Origin: Aedes albopictus
Taxonomy: Eukaryota > Arthropoda > Insecta > Diptera > Culicidae
Length of the DNA: 64,000 bases
Direction: 5' to 3'
Assembly (NCBI RefSeq): GCF_035046485.1
Contig: NC_085137.1
Coordinates: 251,866,733-251,930,732, forward strand
The notes beneath the pieces are model-generated. The model was not told the DNA's origin. It searched no databases and saw only the letters and a program-made list of their open reading frames with translations. A program made the translations under genes and the position numbers. Within the stretch, counting starts at the first letter, position 1. Every line of letters starts with the position of its first letter. Of the stretch, positions 10,194 to 21,498 are shown one piece after another.

Positions 10194-11593
10194 GTTGGCC
10201 TCAGAAAAGTTGGCCACCTGTCTACTGCATCGGCTGATAGTCAGGATCTGGGAAACCGAACAGCTACCAGAGGAGCCATTCACAAGAAAGGCGACCATTT
10301 GGAATGTGAGAACTTCAGGGCGATTACTATTTTGAATGCTGCCTACAAAGTATCCCAAATCATCTTCCGTCGTCTGTCACGTAAAACAAATGATTTCGTG
10401 GGAAGTTATCAAGCCGGCTTCATCGACGGCCGGTCGACAACGGACCAGATCTTTACCGTACGGAAAATCCTCCAGAAATGCCGTGAATACTTGGTCCCAA
10501 CGCATCACCTGTTCATTGACTTCAAAGCGGCATACGACAGTATCGACCGCGCAGAGCTATGGAGAATCATGGACGAAAACGGCTTTCCTGGGAAGCTGAC
10601 TAGACTGATTAAAGCAACGATGGACAGTGTGCAAAACTGCGTAAGGGTTTCGGGTGAACTATCTAGTTCATTCGAATCTCGCCGGGGACTGCGACAAGGT
10701 GATGGACTCTCATGCCTACTCTTCAACATCGCTCTGGAAGGTGTGATGCGACGAGCCGGGCTCAACAGCCGGGGAACGATTTTCACAAAATCCGGACAAT
10801 TTGTGTGCTTTGCGGACGACATGGACATTATTGCCAGAACATTTGGAACGGTGGCAGAGCTGTACACCCGCCTGAAACGCGAAGCAGCAAAGGTCGGACT
10901 GGTGGTGAATGCCTCAAAAACAAAGTACATGCTGGTAGGCGAATTCGAAAACGACCGGATCCGTCTGGGTAGTAATGTTACGATAGACGGGGATACTTTC
11001 GAGGTGGTGGAGGAATTCGTCTACCTCGGATCCTTACTGACGGTTGACAACAACGTGAGCCGTGAAATTCGGAGGCGCATCATCAGCGGAAGTCGGGCCT
11101 ACTACGGGCTCCAGAAGAAACTGCGGTCGAAAAAGATTCACCCACGCACCAAATGCACCATGTACAAAACGCTAATAAGACCGGTAATCCTCTACGGGCT
11201 TGAGACATGGACCATGCTCGAGAAGGACTTGCAAGCACTCGGAGTTTTCGAGAGACGCGTGCTAAGGACGATCTTCGGCGGTGTGCAGGAGAACGGTGTG
11301 TGGCGGAGAAAAATGAACCACGAGCTCGCTGCACTTTACGGCGAACCCAGCATCCAGAAGGTGGCCAAAGCCGGAAGGATACGGTGGGCAGGGCATGTTG
11401 CAAGAATGCCGGACAACAACCCTGCAAAGCTGGTGTTTGCAACTGATCCGGTTGGCACAAGAATGCGTGGAGCGCAGAGAGCACGATGGGCGGACCAGGT
11501 GGAGCGTGACTTGGCGAGCATCGGGCGCGACCGAGGATGGAGAGCGACGGCCACGAACCGTGTATTATGGGAAATTACTACCGGTAGTGTTTT
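10194..11593 (+). mobile_element. 5'-truncated RTE-like LINE
   Basis: The LINE starts within the RT upstream region (KLATCLL, then LIVRIWETEQLPEE in the frame at 10198) and ends within satellite sequence near 11593. Compared with the minus-strand copy at 45.2 kb, about 22 bp is missing near 10270, which shifts the frame before the conserved RT. The flanking satellite shows TAACCTGAAGAACGG on the left and TAACCTGATTAACAG on the right, a possible diverged target duplication. The clade (RTE/Nimb-like) is not certain. Confidence 0.75.
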
Positions 11594-11606
11594 TAGTTCC
11601 GAGTAA
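10299..11606 (+). pseudogene. LINE reverse transcriptase, C-terminal 435 codons open
   Basis: The open frame has FRAITILNAAYKVSQ, then SYQAGFIDGRSTTDQ, FIDFKAAYDS, a GLRQGDGLS motif and the catalytic FADD at 10809-10820. The C-terminal part carries GRIRWAGHVARMPDN, typical of this LINE group. The protein would copy element RNA at a nicked target. The N-terminal endonuclease is absent (truncation), the 22 bp deletion at about 10270 puts the upstream RT in another frame, and the last ~10 codons read into host satellite. It is therefore a dead copy despite the long frame. Confidence 0.82.
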
Positions 11607-11810
11607 CCTGATTAACAGTTAGCATTCACATAAGCTCAGACCACATCCAAATATGCCGGTAGTGTTCCGGAATCATTTCCGGGGGTCTCGTCAAGAGTGG
11701 CCAAATATAGAGTATACCAAACTCATTCATGGAACACATCAAATCGCAAGAAAATAGGCTCAGACTACATAAGAGGCTACCGGTGGTGTTGCAGAAGCTT
11801 CAGTGGAATT
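11594..11810. repeat. Satellite-like array, block 3
   Basis: The repeat continues after the LINE with CCGGTAGTGTTCCGGAATCA near 11660 and a decaying unit up to about 11810. Confidence 0.6.
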
Positions 11811-12604
11811 ACGAAAGTGAACTAAATCAATGCAAGCGATAGATATGTGTAAGAGATCCAAACACCTAAAAAACTAAAGCGATTTCATCAAATCACACCA
11901 TTTTAGATTCCTGAGATGTAAATATACAGTAGGATGGATCAACGTTGTATGGAAAAATTATAACTTAAGCGCATCAGCCCCGAACATTTTTTTAAAATCA
12001 CTATTTGCGTCTGATTACTGCGCAACAATTAGATGCTACTGAAGGGTGAGCTCTGTAATGTGGGTCATATTTGAATGGGATATAGCATTGACAATTCAAA
12101 TTACCACATTACAAATTTTACATGAATCTTGTAACCAATGATAGATAATAAAATATAGCCAAAATGTGCAGAAAAAACTTTGTCAAAGTGATCTGTGAAA
12201 AAGTTTAATCCTGGCTTGTAATTGTATTATTGGTATGGTTCAGCCTCCAGTGAAGGTTGTCAAGCAGTCAACTGAAACGACTGATACTTTCAGCTCAGCC
12301 TATGCGTTGAACATAACGTCGGAATAAGTGCCCAATTCGATGATGACCTTGATAAAATTCTTTATTTTCTAAATAAAGTATATAAAGTAATAAAGTCCCA
12401 GATCGCTGTTATGAGAATTTCCTCCTTCTCGTCCGTTACCAAAGCACAGAGATTTGGGGCTGATTACTGACTCTAAGGCAAGATTGATTGCGTCGACTGA
12501 AAGATCATGACTACATATTCGACGAGAAAGGCACTATTACCACTAGGTGGATTATTCTGATTTTTAAAGAAATTATTTGTAGATTTTTTCCAAAAGATTA
12601 TTTA
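11811..12604. other. Intronic sequence, no recognised feature
   Basis: AT-rich sequence without an open frame over 60 codons, recognisable repeat or splice-framed exon. Confidence 0.4.
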
Positions 12605-12915
12605 AACAAATGTCCAGAAGAATTTCGAATTTGAAATGTCCACTAAATCGAGATACACCTGTAAAATGTCAAAAAGTTTCTCTAAGCTCTGTTGTACAAA
12701 AGTCGACTAAACATCATTCGGCCAAACGACCCATTGGCCAGATGGAATTCAGATTAATGGCATCCAGCCGAACTACATTCGAAGCCAGCCTCAACAGCCG
12801 AAGAAGTACGACTTTCATGAATGATGAATGCGTCAAAACCAAAATACATGCTGGTAGGCGGAACCGATCACAACAGAATTCGTCTATGAAGTATTTTCGG
12901 AAGGTGGACTAAGCC
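12605..12915. repeat. Dispersed repeat, copy 2 (without insertions)
   Basis: Matches 2033-2243 and then 7980-8095. It contains the decayed LINE stretch GAATGCGTCAAAACCAAAAT and shows the unit without the nested transposons. From 12916 to 13479 nothing further is recognised. Confidence 0.72.
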
Positions 12916-13479
12916 GAACGAATGCGGAGATCGAAAATTCATGAAATGATAGTTGATAGAACTCTAAATATATTTATTTAATGCAATATCATTACCGCAA
13001 GAGATATGAGTAAACCATTGCAAATCATTATTCCAGTTCTAAACGATTTGACCTTAATTTGGAAGCGCTTTTTCTCTGCTCTGTGGGTGTTCGTCCATGT
13101 GGGCGCTGAATTTTGCGTACTTTCAAAATACCGTTGCATTGTCGAGTAAGCATTCTCCGCAACAATCATCAGCTATAATGTAGAATATCGTAGCCAAATT
13201 CCAGCACGAACTGCAAAATTGTAACATTGTATGGAACTGGCGGCGTATTAATTAGGATATATTTTGTAGGTACCGCGGCTTCTGAAGAGCACCGGTAAAA
13301 AGCAGTACCAGTCGCCGATGGCGGCGCTTTGTTCAGGAAATTTCACAATGAATGGTTACTGTCGATACCTGCTTTCAAGTGTGCTACATTGGCGAACGGT
13401 TTGGCGCATTATCATGCGTAATTGAATATAGTTTAGCAACGGTTGGTTGTTCTCTATGAGATCGGTTTTTGTTACCTAC

Positions 13480-13601
13480 CTGTAATGAGAATGCGCATAT
13501 GGCCGAACCCGCTATCGCATTGGTTGATGTTGAAAATACAGAGTAGATTAGTTTGGAGTTTCCGTTGCCGTAGCGTCCTTCCACCAAGCTGCTAGTTGAC
13601 T
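13480..13601 (-). CDS. Sema1a: Semaphorin-1a-like gene, internal exon d
   Basis: This 122 bp minus-strand exon encodes 40 full codons containing SSLVEGRYGNGNSKLIYSVF and GSAICAFSLQ, the conserved Sema-domain strand with its invariant cysteine. The acceptor is TCTATTTGCAG (ending 13602) and the donor is CAG|GTAGGT at 13479-13478. Its first two bases, AG, complete the codon whose first base C ends exon c at 24615, giving Gln; it ends in phase 0. The ORF continues past the donor for a short stretch, but the splice site and family alignment end the exon here. The flanking introns are 11.0 kb and 12.7 kb and hold most of the repeats in the left half of the window. Confidence 0.87.
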
Positions 13602-15388
13602 CTGCAAATAGAAGAAAAAGCAAGAAACAATATTATACGATTAGAAAACTTAATAATTGCTCATTCTTTCTCATACTTTAAATTTTTATTTTCTTCACCT
13701 TGTTCCATTATCATTCAAATATATAATTCCCAAAAACCATAAGCTTCGTGCCATAGTACGATCCTGTGCAGCACCGTGAACAACCCCCTTGATACATTTG
13801 AGGCGTATTAAAACAACAGTTTAGTGGCTATAGTGCACCCGAGACTCTGGTTGGAGTCCATTTGCATAACTAAATATTTTATTTTATTAGCATGATTAGA
13901 TATAAAATTTACCCAGGTTGCTACCGGCTAGTTGTGGCCTCATCCCGACGACGTCACTGCCAGCTGTGTCAAATTGCTGTTGCAACTGCATGGCATTTTC
14001 AGCCAAAGATAAAGGACATCCGGTCGAACGAGTATGTCCTACTTAGCCAAACGGGATGACGATGGGCCCTTTATCTGCTCCCAATGGAAACGCAAGCCAG
14101 GACCCGGTGGGAAAGCGAGAGCCAGAGCTAAAGGTGTTGACTTGACAGGAAATTGCTCGGAACAGCATTAGTTTGGACCGTACGATATGGCCAAAAGATG
14201 CACTTCATGGCACGTACATGAATTCATAATCTCGTTGTCACTCGATTGTATGTGTCTCTGTCGCTCATTCTGGGCCTCGTCGGTGCCTGCTGCTGTGATG
14301 TGCCAGTAATGGTTTCGGAGGGGTCGAAACATGTGAACCGAAACTGCACTCAGAGGTCATGAGATAAGACGTGATCTGGCGGAGTCTGGTCAGCAACAAG
14401 TTCCCTCCAACCCAGACCGCTCTGGCTCTTTCTGGTCAAATTGGCCATTAGATTATAATAGCTCATCAACAGCTGCACCGACGACAACGATGACTGTGTT
14501 GCAGTCATGCTGCTTTTATTGAATTTTGTTCCAAGAATGAAGGCTGCACATTTCCCTCAACTCAAAAAGGAGCCAACAGGATGAGTCCCATGAGGCTCAG
14601 AGTGGGGCAGCAGTGCTCAAACCGTGAACTTAAAAATGTTGTATGCTACGATTGACGCATTGATGAGTGTAGTGTGTCCAGACTGGCAAAGGGCTCACTC
14701 ACAAATTTACTAATGCCAGAATTGGTCGTCAGAGGAATTTTCAAAAGAGGGTTCAGGATGATTTCTGGAGTTTTATCCTCAACGGATTTAGAGTTAGTTT
14801 AAGGGGGAAAGTCTGGGAGTTTCTGGAGGGTTTCTTGCAGGTATCTTTACAGAGTTTCAAGGAAAGGGATCAGGGAGGTTGTAGATGAGCCCAGGGAGAT
14901 TCCAGGGGAGTTTCAGAGGCGTTTCAGGTGGTTAGAGTAGGGTTTGTTTTTTTAGAAGGATTTCAGAGGGTATTGGCAGATATGGAGGGATACGTTTTCA
15001 GAAGGAGCGGGGGCGTTGTTAGATTTAGGTGATTTTAGAGGAGGTTCAGCAGGATATCGCCCAGTAGATGGCGCCAGCGTGTATTCAAATTATATAGTTA
15101 TACTTAGCTTGAATATCTTGATATTCTGAATGTATAGAATGTTTGAGTCTTCGGTAAAAGTGATTAATACATCAAGATCTATTTGGTAATGAAAATTGTT
15201 TTAATGTTTTTTTTTCTTGTGTTTTCTTGTTTATTAGCTTGTGCTAATAAATACATACATATCCTCCCAGCATCTTAGATACCATGAGCGACAAACATCC
15301 TCAAAAAAATAAACTCATTTCAGGTGAATGTCTTAATACAATATGCCTTAACATAATATGTCTGTATATGGTTGACAATACTAATATA

Positions 15389-15820
15389 CACTCCCGTTCA
15401 AAAGTTTGGGGTCACCCCCTCAAAAACATGTCATTTTTTTAGGCCCATATCTCCGCCAGTTTGCGTCCGATTTCAAAACCTTAGGTTTCATTCAAAATAT
15501 AATAAGTCAAAGAAACTTTGAACATGATTTAAAAAAAAACTTTTTCAAAAAATTTTGTATGTAAACTTAACCCAAAGTTGCCAAATTTTCTAAAAAATGA
15601 ATATAAACTTACGGCAGTGTCGCTGGAAGTTGGGTCGACCAAATTTTAAGATGAGAGCGGTAATATGACCCATTTTCTATTATTTTTCAACTGTTTTTTA
15701 CAGAACTTTGCTAAAAAATCTAGAAAAAAAAGTTCTTAAGTAAATTAATCCTTGATGTCATCGACCAAAAGTTTGGGGTCACCCCTCAATATGATGTATC
15801 GGCCAAAAGTTTGGGGTCAC
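15389..15820 (+). repeat. Tc1-like TIR-bearing direct repeat, copy A
   Basis: It begins after TA with CACTCCCGTTCAAAAGTTTG and ends CCAAAAGTTTGGGGTCAC in the same direction. The starting motif resembles the ends of Tc1/mariner elements known from several animals (recalled, not searched). A second copy lies at 17136-17526 in the same orientation with high similarity. No transposase frame is present. Confidence 0.6.
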
Positions 15821-15823
15821 TTT

Positions 15824-16173
15824 CGTAAAACATGGAAAAGTGATTTGGTGATATCTTCGTCATCTATATTTCAATTTTAATTATTTTTGGCTCATTTCAA
15901 AGATAATTAACTAAATTTACGTTTGATGTCTTCAACTTAACGTATTTAACGGTTTTTGTATACAAAAATGTTATGTAAAGTTAGCACATTTTACCACGCT
16001 TCACAAAATGAGACAACTTTACGTTAAGTTTTAGTATGTAAATTTCAACAAATACGTGTGGTTCAATGTGTATGCAGTAAGTATCATTCATTTTGTTTCA
16101 AATAAGCCAAGAAGAATTAAAATTGAATGAAAGATGACAAAGATATCAACAAATCACTTTTCCATGTTTTACG
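15824..16173. repeat. Foldback segment with ~75 bp arms
   Basis: Arms 15824-15900 (CGTAAAACATGGAAAAGTGA...) and 16098-16173 are inverted copies with roughly 85 percent agreement. The middle is AT-rich and non-coding. It abuts copy A of the Tc1-like repeat on the left and a LINE fragment on the right. Confidence 0.6.
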
Positions 16174-16194
16174 ATAGTTTAAAATGAACCTCAT

Positions 16195-16500
16195 AAACTT
16201 ATTCAGCAATTTTTGAAGTCTACTTAGGTGTGTGTCACTTGCCAGAAACAAAACTGAGGAACAGTAATCAATGTGTGGCGCAACTAATGATTTATTAAAA
16301 ACAGTTTACTCCAAAATGTTAACTGACTTTTCAGACATACTAACATACCGTATTTCTTAGCCATTTTCTTTACTAAATCTATGTGTTCACTGAACGTTAA
16401 TCTGTGGTCAATTAGGACTCCCAAATATTTAAATACTTCTACTCTTTCAATGGCAGATCCGTCAATCACAGGTGGGTTTCCTAGATAAGAACCTGGAGGA
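16195..16500 (-). pseudogene. LINE reverse transcriptase fragment
   Basis: The minus-strand translation gives VEVFKYLGVLIDHRLTFSEH and, in another frame towards the 3' end, IDYCSSVLFLASDTHLSRLQ and KLLNK. This is the RT thumb region of a Jockey/CR1-like LINE. It is truncated at both sides and frameshifted. A plus-strand fragment at 21499 continues the same protein region, so both probably derive from one LINE family. Confidence 0.75.
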
Positions 16501-17135
16501 ACTTTGGGGTGAACGACTGAAATAATCGCTGTAATAATTTCATAAAAAAAATCCCAGGATTAACTCCTTCAGAAACTTCGGAAGATATTCCTGTATCCGT
16601 ACAAGAATCCCTGGAGCTATTATCGATGAATATATTGGTGGCTTTTCAGTAGAAATCAATTACTGGAACACCCTTGAAGGCATCCTGGAGGACATGAAAA
16701 AAAAATCCGGAAGTGGTTAATTGCGGTGATTTCAAACTAGCTATTTTTTTAGGTAAGCTGTTCTCAAAAATTTGTGCAATTTTGTCAAAGAAGCCGATTT
16801 TGTATCTAATCATTGGGCCAAGATTATCAGTAAAACCACTATTTTTACCATATCGCCATCTGGTAGGAGAATTTCTCACTCATAACTACATCAACGGAAA
16901 ACGCTTTGCCAGATGAACATCTTTGCAGAAAAACCTACAACTTATTGTACACAAGCGCTATCTAGTGAGATAATTTCAAAACAGAGATTATTAAAATTTA
17001 AAAAAAAACATTTAAATGCCATAGACATCAACTGTAGATCGAGATATCAACGTGACAAAGACTTATTCAGGTGCAACCTTTGCAGCTACATTTGTGCCAC
17101 CTGATGAGTGAATTATCCACCAAATATGAAGTATA
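16501..17135. other. Intronic sequence, no recognised feature
   Basis: Short open frames are present on both strands, but none resembles a known protein or exon. The start (16540-16700) has GAATTCC-like degenerate words. Confidence 0.4.
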
Positions 17136-17526
17136 CACTCGCGTTCAAAAGTTTGGGGTCACCCCCTCAAAAACATGTCATTTTTTAGGCCCATATCTCC
17201 GCCAATTTGCGTCCGATTTCAAAACCCTAGGTTTCATTCAAAAGATATTAAGTCAAAGAAACTTTGAACATGATTTAAAAGAAACTTTTTCGAAAAATTT
17301 TGTATGTAAACTTAACCCAAAGTTGCCAAATTTTCCAAAAAAGGAATATAAACTTACAACAGTGTCGCTGGAAGTTGGGTCGACCAAATTTTAAGATGAG
17401 AGCAGTAATATGACCCATTTTCTATTAGCTTTCAACTGCTTTTTACAGAACTTAGCAAAAAAATCTAGAAAAAAAGTTATTAAGTAAATTAATCCTTGAT
17501 GTCATCGGCCAAAAGTTTGGGGTCAC
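17136..17526 (+). repeat. Tc1-like TIR-bearing direct repeat, copy B
   Basis: CACTCGCGTTCAAAAGTTTG after TA, then near-identical to copy A up to CCAAAAGTTTGGGGTCAC. The ORF crossing it (107 codons) is not conserved between the copies and is rejected as a gene. Confidence 0.6.
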
Positions 17527-18433
17527 TATCGAGGAATTCCACGGAGTCATGTCAGTCGATCCTGAGCGACCATTTCAAAAATATCTGAAACTTTGCACAG
17601 TTTTTCAATTTCATATAAATCGCCATTTTTTGATATTAAACCTTCATATTCACTCACGACTAACTTTTCAAAAGGGTGTATGCGAAAATAGTTCTAAAAT
17701 ATTCTAAAAGCTGTACAGCAAAAACGGATTGTTCGATTGTTATAAATTTTTCAGCAAAGTTAGATAACTAAATGATGATTCCTTAGAAAATATACACTGT
17801 AAAAAATTTCTTTTTCTACTTTGAAAAAATATGATATTTGTCACAAAAACTCAAATATCTCAAAACCCTATCTTTTTACCAACTTCAATTTTTTAGGGGA
17901 AATGGCCCATTATATCAGCTATCTACCATAAAATTTTGGTGATGGTAAACTGATAAACAAAAAAGTTATGACATTTCAAACATTTCACAATTTTTACATT
18001 TAGTAACAAAAAAAAATTTTTTTCTGTGTAAATTATTTCGAGAATTATATTTTGATGCTGATTTTATTGTAAAGGCTACCGCCTGAATTAAACAAGTTGT
18101 TTTCATGATACTTTAGTTTGATTATTCGTAATTTCTATAGTATCTATTTGAAACTTAGACGCGATCCAGTGTTGTGATCAAAAATATTGAGATTGTCATA
18201 CTTTTTATTGTACGTGACTGGTGAAAAAATCCCTTGATAGTGTTGAAAAGCTGTTGATTATAAGAAAAATGGAATTGAATTTATTTTTAAGACAAAAGCT
18301 GTATAATAAAAGTTTTTTTATACGCGTATACGTCTAGTTTATCCGCAAAAAAATCCCTCTTAGAGAACAGACTTTATGATCGGAAGAATGCGAGTAACTT
18401 CAACAACAACAAATGCATAAGAGGTACATATCA

Positions 18434-18689
18434 CAGACAAACAGACGAAACGCCTAGAACAATTTTAGTGAAAATTCATCGCCCAGTTCACACTATCACC
18501 ACCTGGTGGAAATGTTTCACGAAACACTGCGTTGTGCAATATCGTCATCAGAAGGCGCTAGTGTGAAACGTCAAACGCAAAGAAAAACGATGGGCGCTCT
18601 TCTTGTTATGAAAGCCACAACCAAGACTCAAAATGATCGTTGAAGGCGTGGTCAATGAAAATTTCGCCAGTGTTACGTTTGTTTGTCTG
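18434..18689. mobile_element. 256 bp MITE, ends CAGACAAACAGACG
   Basis: Left end CAGACAAACAGACGAAAC and the reverse complement of the right end (CAGACAAACAAACGTAAC) form an imperfect TIR of about 18-20 bp. The right flank is TA; the left flank is CA. It is non-coding. Confidence 0.55.
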
Positions 18690-19118
18690 TATACATACCT
18701 GACAATGCTCACGAAAAAAACAAAAAAATACTACCGCTATGAATATTAAAAATTGTATAGTATTTTTTTTCTTCAGCCACCAACACCAAACAAGTAAGTT
18801 AAAATTAATAAGTGATTTTGTTTATTATAATCTAACGAACAAGATGAACAGTCGCTTTCTCAAAGGTCTTCAACTCAACGCTCTCTTGTAGACCGTTTGA
18901 TGAAAAAAAATGTTCAAAAGAGTTACGAAATCTCACCGAAAGCACCATAGATAAACTGAAAGAGACTGGTTATGCCCAAATGTCCACACTGTATACAAAT
19001 TTACGCATTTGCACGTCCTGCCGTCTAGAATTTGACAAACGAGCCATCTGTATATCATCGGTAAAGCAGGGCGCAGGAAGTTCGAAAACGACAACAACTG
19101 AGAAATTGCCATCAGCGA

Positions 19119-19408
19119 CATCTGTTTAAACAATTTAATTACGCCCCTTTTCAAAAATGCCCTGTAATATTCTTCAACATCTATACCCATTTCAATATTT
19201 TTAACGTTGCAAAACACGCTTTCAACATTCATCTTGAAGCAGAGGGAAAACACTTGTCCTCAAATGTAACAGCAAATTAATGAATAAACGACTAATGCGC
19301 GGAGGGCGTGATAAAATCGGAACATTACGGTACATAGTATATTATATTATATGTATATACCTATAATATATAATAAAAACAACTTGTTTTACTCACGCAA
19401 GGCCATTA
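19119..19408. repeat. Duplicated unit, copy 1 (empty site)
   Basis: CATCTGTTTAAACAATTTAA to CGCAAGGCCATTA. It matches 20251-21498 with only a few differences, except that copy 2 contains the 960 bp foldback element. It preserves the pre-insertion sequence of that element. Confidence 0.8.
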
Positions 19409-20250
19409 ACAATAAAATCAGCATCAAACTTCAATTTCCGGCCGAAATAATTTACACTAAAAAAAATTATTACTAAATGTGAAAATTGTGAAATGTTTGA
19501 ATTGTCATAACTTTTTTGTTTATTTTCATGGTAGATTGCTAATACAATGGACCGTTTTCTCTAAAAAATTACGTTGGTAAAAAGATAGGGTTTTGAGATA
19601 TTTGAGTTTTTGTGACAAAAATGATATTTTTTAATGTTAAAAAAGATTTTTTTCACAGTGTATATTTTCTTAGGAATCGCCATTTAGTTATCTAACTTTG
19701 CTGAACAATAAAATCAGCATCAAATCGCGATTCCCGGCCGAAATAATTTACACAGAAAAATTTTTTTTACTAAATGTAAAAATTGTGAAATTTTTGAAAT
19801 GTTATAACTTTTTTGTTTATTAGTTTACCATCACCAAATTTTTATGGTAGATTGCTAATACAATGGACCGTTTTCCCTAAAAAATTCAAGTTGGTAAAAA
19901 GATAGGGTTTTGAGATATTTGAGTTTTTGTGACAAAAATGATGTTTTTCAATGATAAAATAGATTTTTTTTCACAGTGTATATTTTCTTAGAAATCACCA
20001 TTTAGCTATCTAACTTTGCTGAAAAATTCATAACAATCGAACAATCCGTTTTTGCTGTGCATATTTTTGAATATTTTTGAACCATTTTCACATACACCCT
20101 TTTGAAAAGTTAGTCGTGACTCTAAATAAAAATTTGATATCGAAAAATGGCGATTTAGATGGAACTGAAAAACTGTGCAAAGTTTCAGTTCAATAGAAAA
20201 TCATGAATTAAAAATTTTCCTTAATTTTGATGCTGTTGCTTGGAATCGCT

Positions 20251-21498
20251 CATCTGTTTAAACAATTTAATTACGCCCCTTTTCAAAAATGCCCTGTAAT
20301 ATTCTTCAACATCTATACCCATTTCAATATTTTTAACGTTGCAAAACACGCTTTCAACATTCATCTTGAAGAAGAGGGAAAACACTTGTCCTCAAATGTA
20401 ACAGCAAATTAATGAATAAACGGCTAATGCGCGGAGGGCGTGATAAAATCGGAACATTACGGTACATAGTATATTATATTATACAGGGTGTTAGGTTCGT
20501 GAGTGCAAACTTTTTAAAGGGTGATAGAGGACCATAAATGGCGAAAAAAATTGTTCTACGCATATGGTCAAATCTCAACCGTTACGTAGTTATTGAACTT
20601 CCCATGTTTTTGACTCTCATAGTCTTAACTGGCTATAACTTGAAAATGGTCAAACTTATCGCAATTTTTTGACCCTTATTCGAAAGATTATTGAACTTCC
20701 TATCAAATGGCATCTTTGAATCGATTGGTTTAGTTAATTAACTAAGTTTTCTAAAGCAAAACAGCTAAAAATAGTGTGTTTTAATTTGTTTTTGTCAATT
20801 ATCTTTGAAACATGCGTAATAAATTAAAATTCTTTCTTTGGCAAAGTTATGGCCCCTGTTCAACTCCACAATTCGTTCTTTGACACCAAACTTCTAGCTC
20901 TTATCGTTTTCTAGCAATTTCGATTTAAATGTGCGGCACAGTGCGCAAAAATGTGCTTACCTTGACAGTTGCAAATTTTTGACCTGAAATGCGATGTTTA
21001 AATCGAAATTGCAAGAAAACAATAAGAGATAGACGCTTGATGTCAAAGAACGAATGGTAGAGTGGAACAGGAGCCACAACTTTGCCAAAGAAAGAATTTT
21101 AATTTATTACGCATGTTTCAAAGATAATTGACAAAAACAAATTAAAACACGCTATTTTGAGCTAGTTTGCCCTAGAAAACTTAGTTATTTAACTAAACCA
21201 ATCGATTCAAAGATGCCATTTGATAGAAAATTCAATAATCTTTCGAATAAGGGTAAAAAAAATTGCGATAAGTTTGACCATTTTCAAGTTATAGCCAGCT
21301 AAGGCAATGAGAGTCACAAACATGGAAAGTTCAATAACTACGTAACGGTTGAGATTTGACCATATGCGTAGAACAATTTTTTTCCCTATTTATGGTCCTC
21401 TATCACCCTTTAAAAAGTTTGCACTCAGGAACCTAACACCCTGTATGTATATATAATATATAATAAAAACAACTTGTTTTACTCACGCAAGGCCATTA
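20251..21498. repeat. Duplicated unit, copy 2 (filled site)
   Basis: Same unit as 19119-19408, interrupted at its TATATTATATTATA stretch by the foldback element 20484-21443. Confidence 0.8.
20484..21443. mobile_element. 960 bp foldback element, arms ~445 bp, TA duplication
   Basis: It starts CAGGGTGTTAGGTTCGTGAG and ends with the near-complement ACCTAACACCCTG. The two halves are inverted copies over about 445 bp each, leaving a spacer of roughly 70 bp near 20930-21000. TA is present on both sides (20482-20483, 21444-21445). No protein is encoded. The empty site in copy 1 shows a single TA where it inserted. Arm identity looks above 90 percent. Confidence 0.82.

Larger units (their letters stand above)
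816..13479 (-). other. Sema1a-like intron d/e (12.7 kb)
   Basis: Intron between the exons at 13480-13601 and 735-815. It contains the nested gypsy cluster, the ~151 bp satellite and an RTE-like LINE. The gypsy and LINE lie on the plus strand, antisense to the host gene. No further exon of the host gene was found inside it. Confidence 0.8.
17585..20188. repeat. 2.6 kb composite inverted repeat
   Basis: The left arm 17585 to about 18115 is inverted relative to the right arm at about 19370-20188 (shared CAAAACCCTATCTTTTTACC in opposite orientation). The right arm carries an internal direct duplication of ~300 bp (19411-19707 and 19708-20040). The centre holds a separate MITE and a duplicated unit. 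No open frame of note is present. The family is unknown; it behaves like a foldback-type element. Confidence 0.65.

Noticed and set aside
17071..17394. 107-codon plus-strand frame
   Set aside because: It overlaps the Tc1-like repeat copy B and is not open in copy A.
18933..19253. 106-codon minus-strand frame
   Set aside because: Part of a duplicated repeat unit; only partly open in the second copy and without family features.
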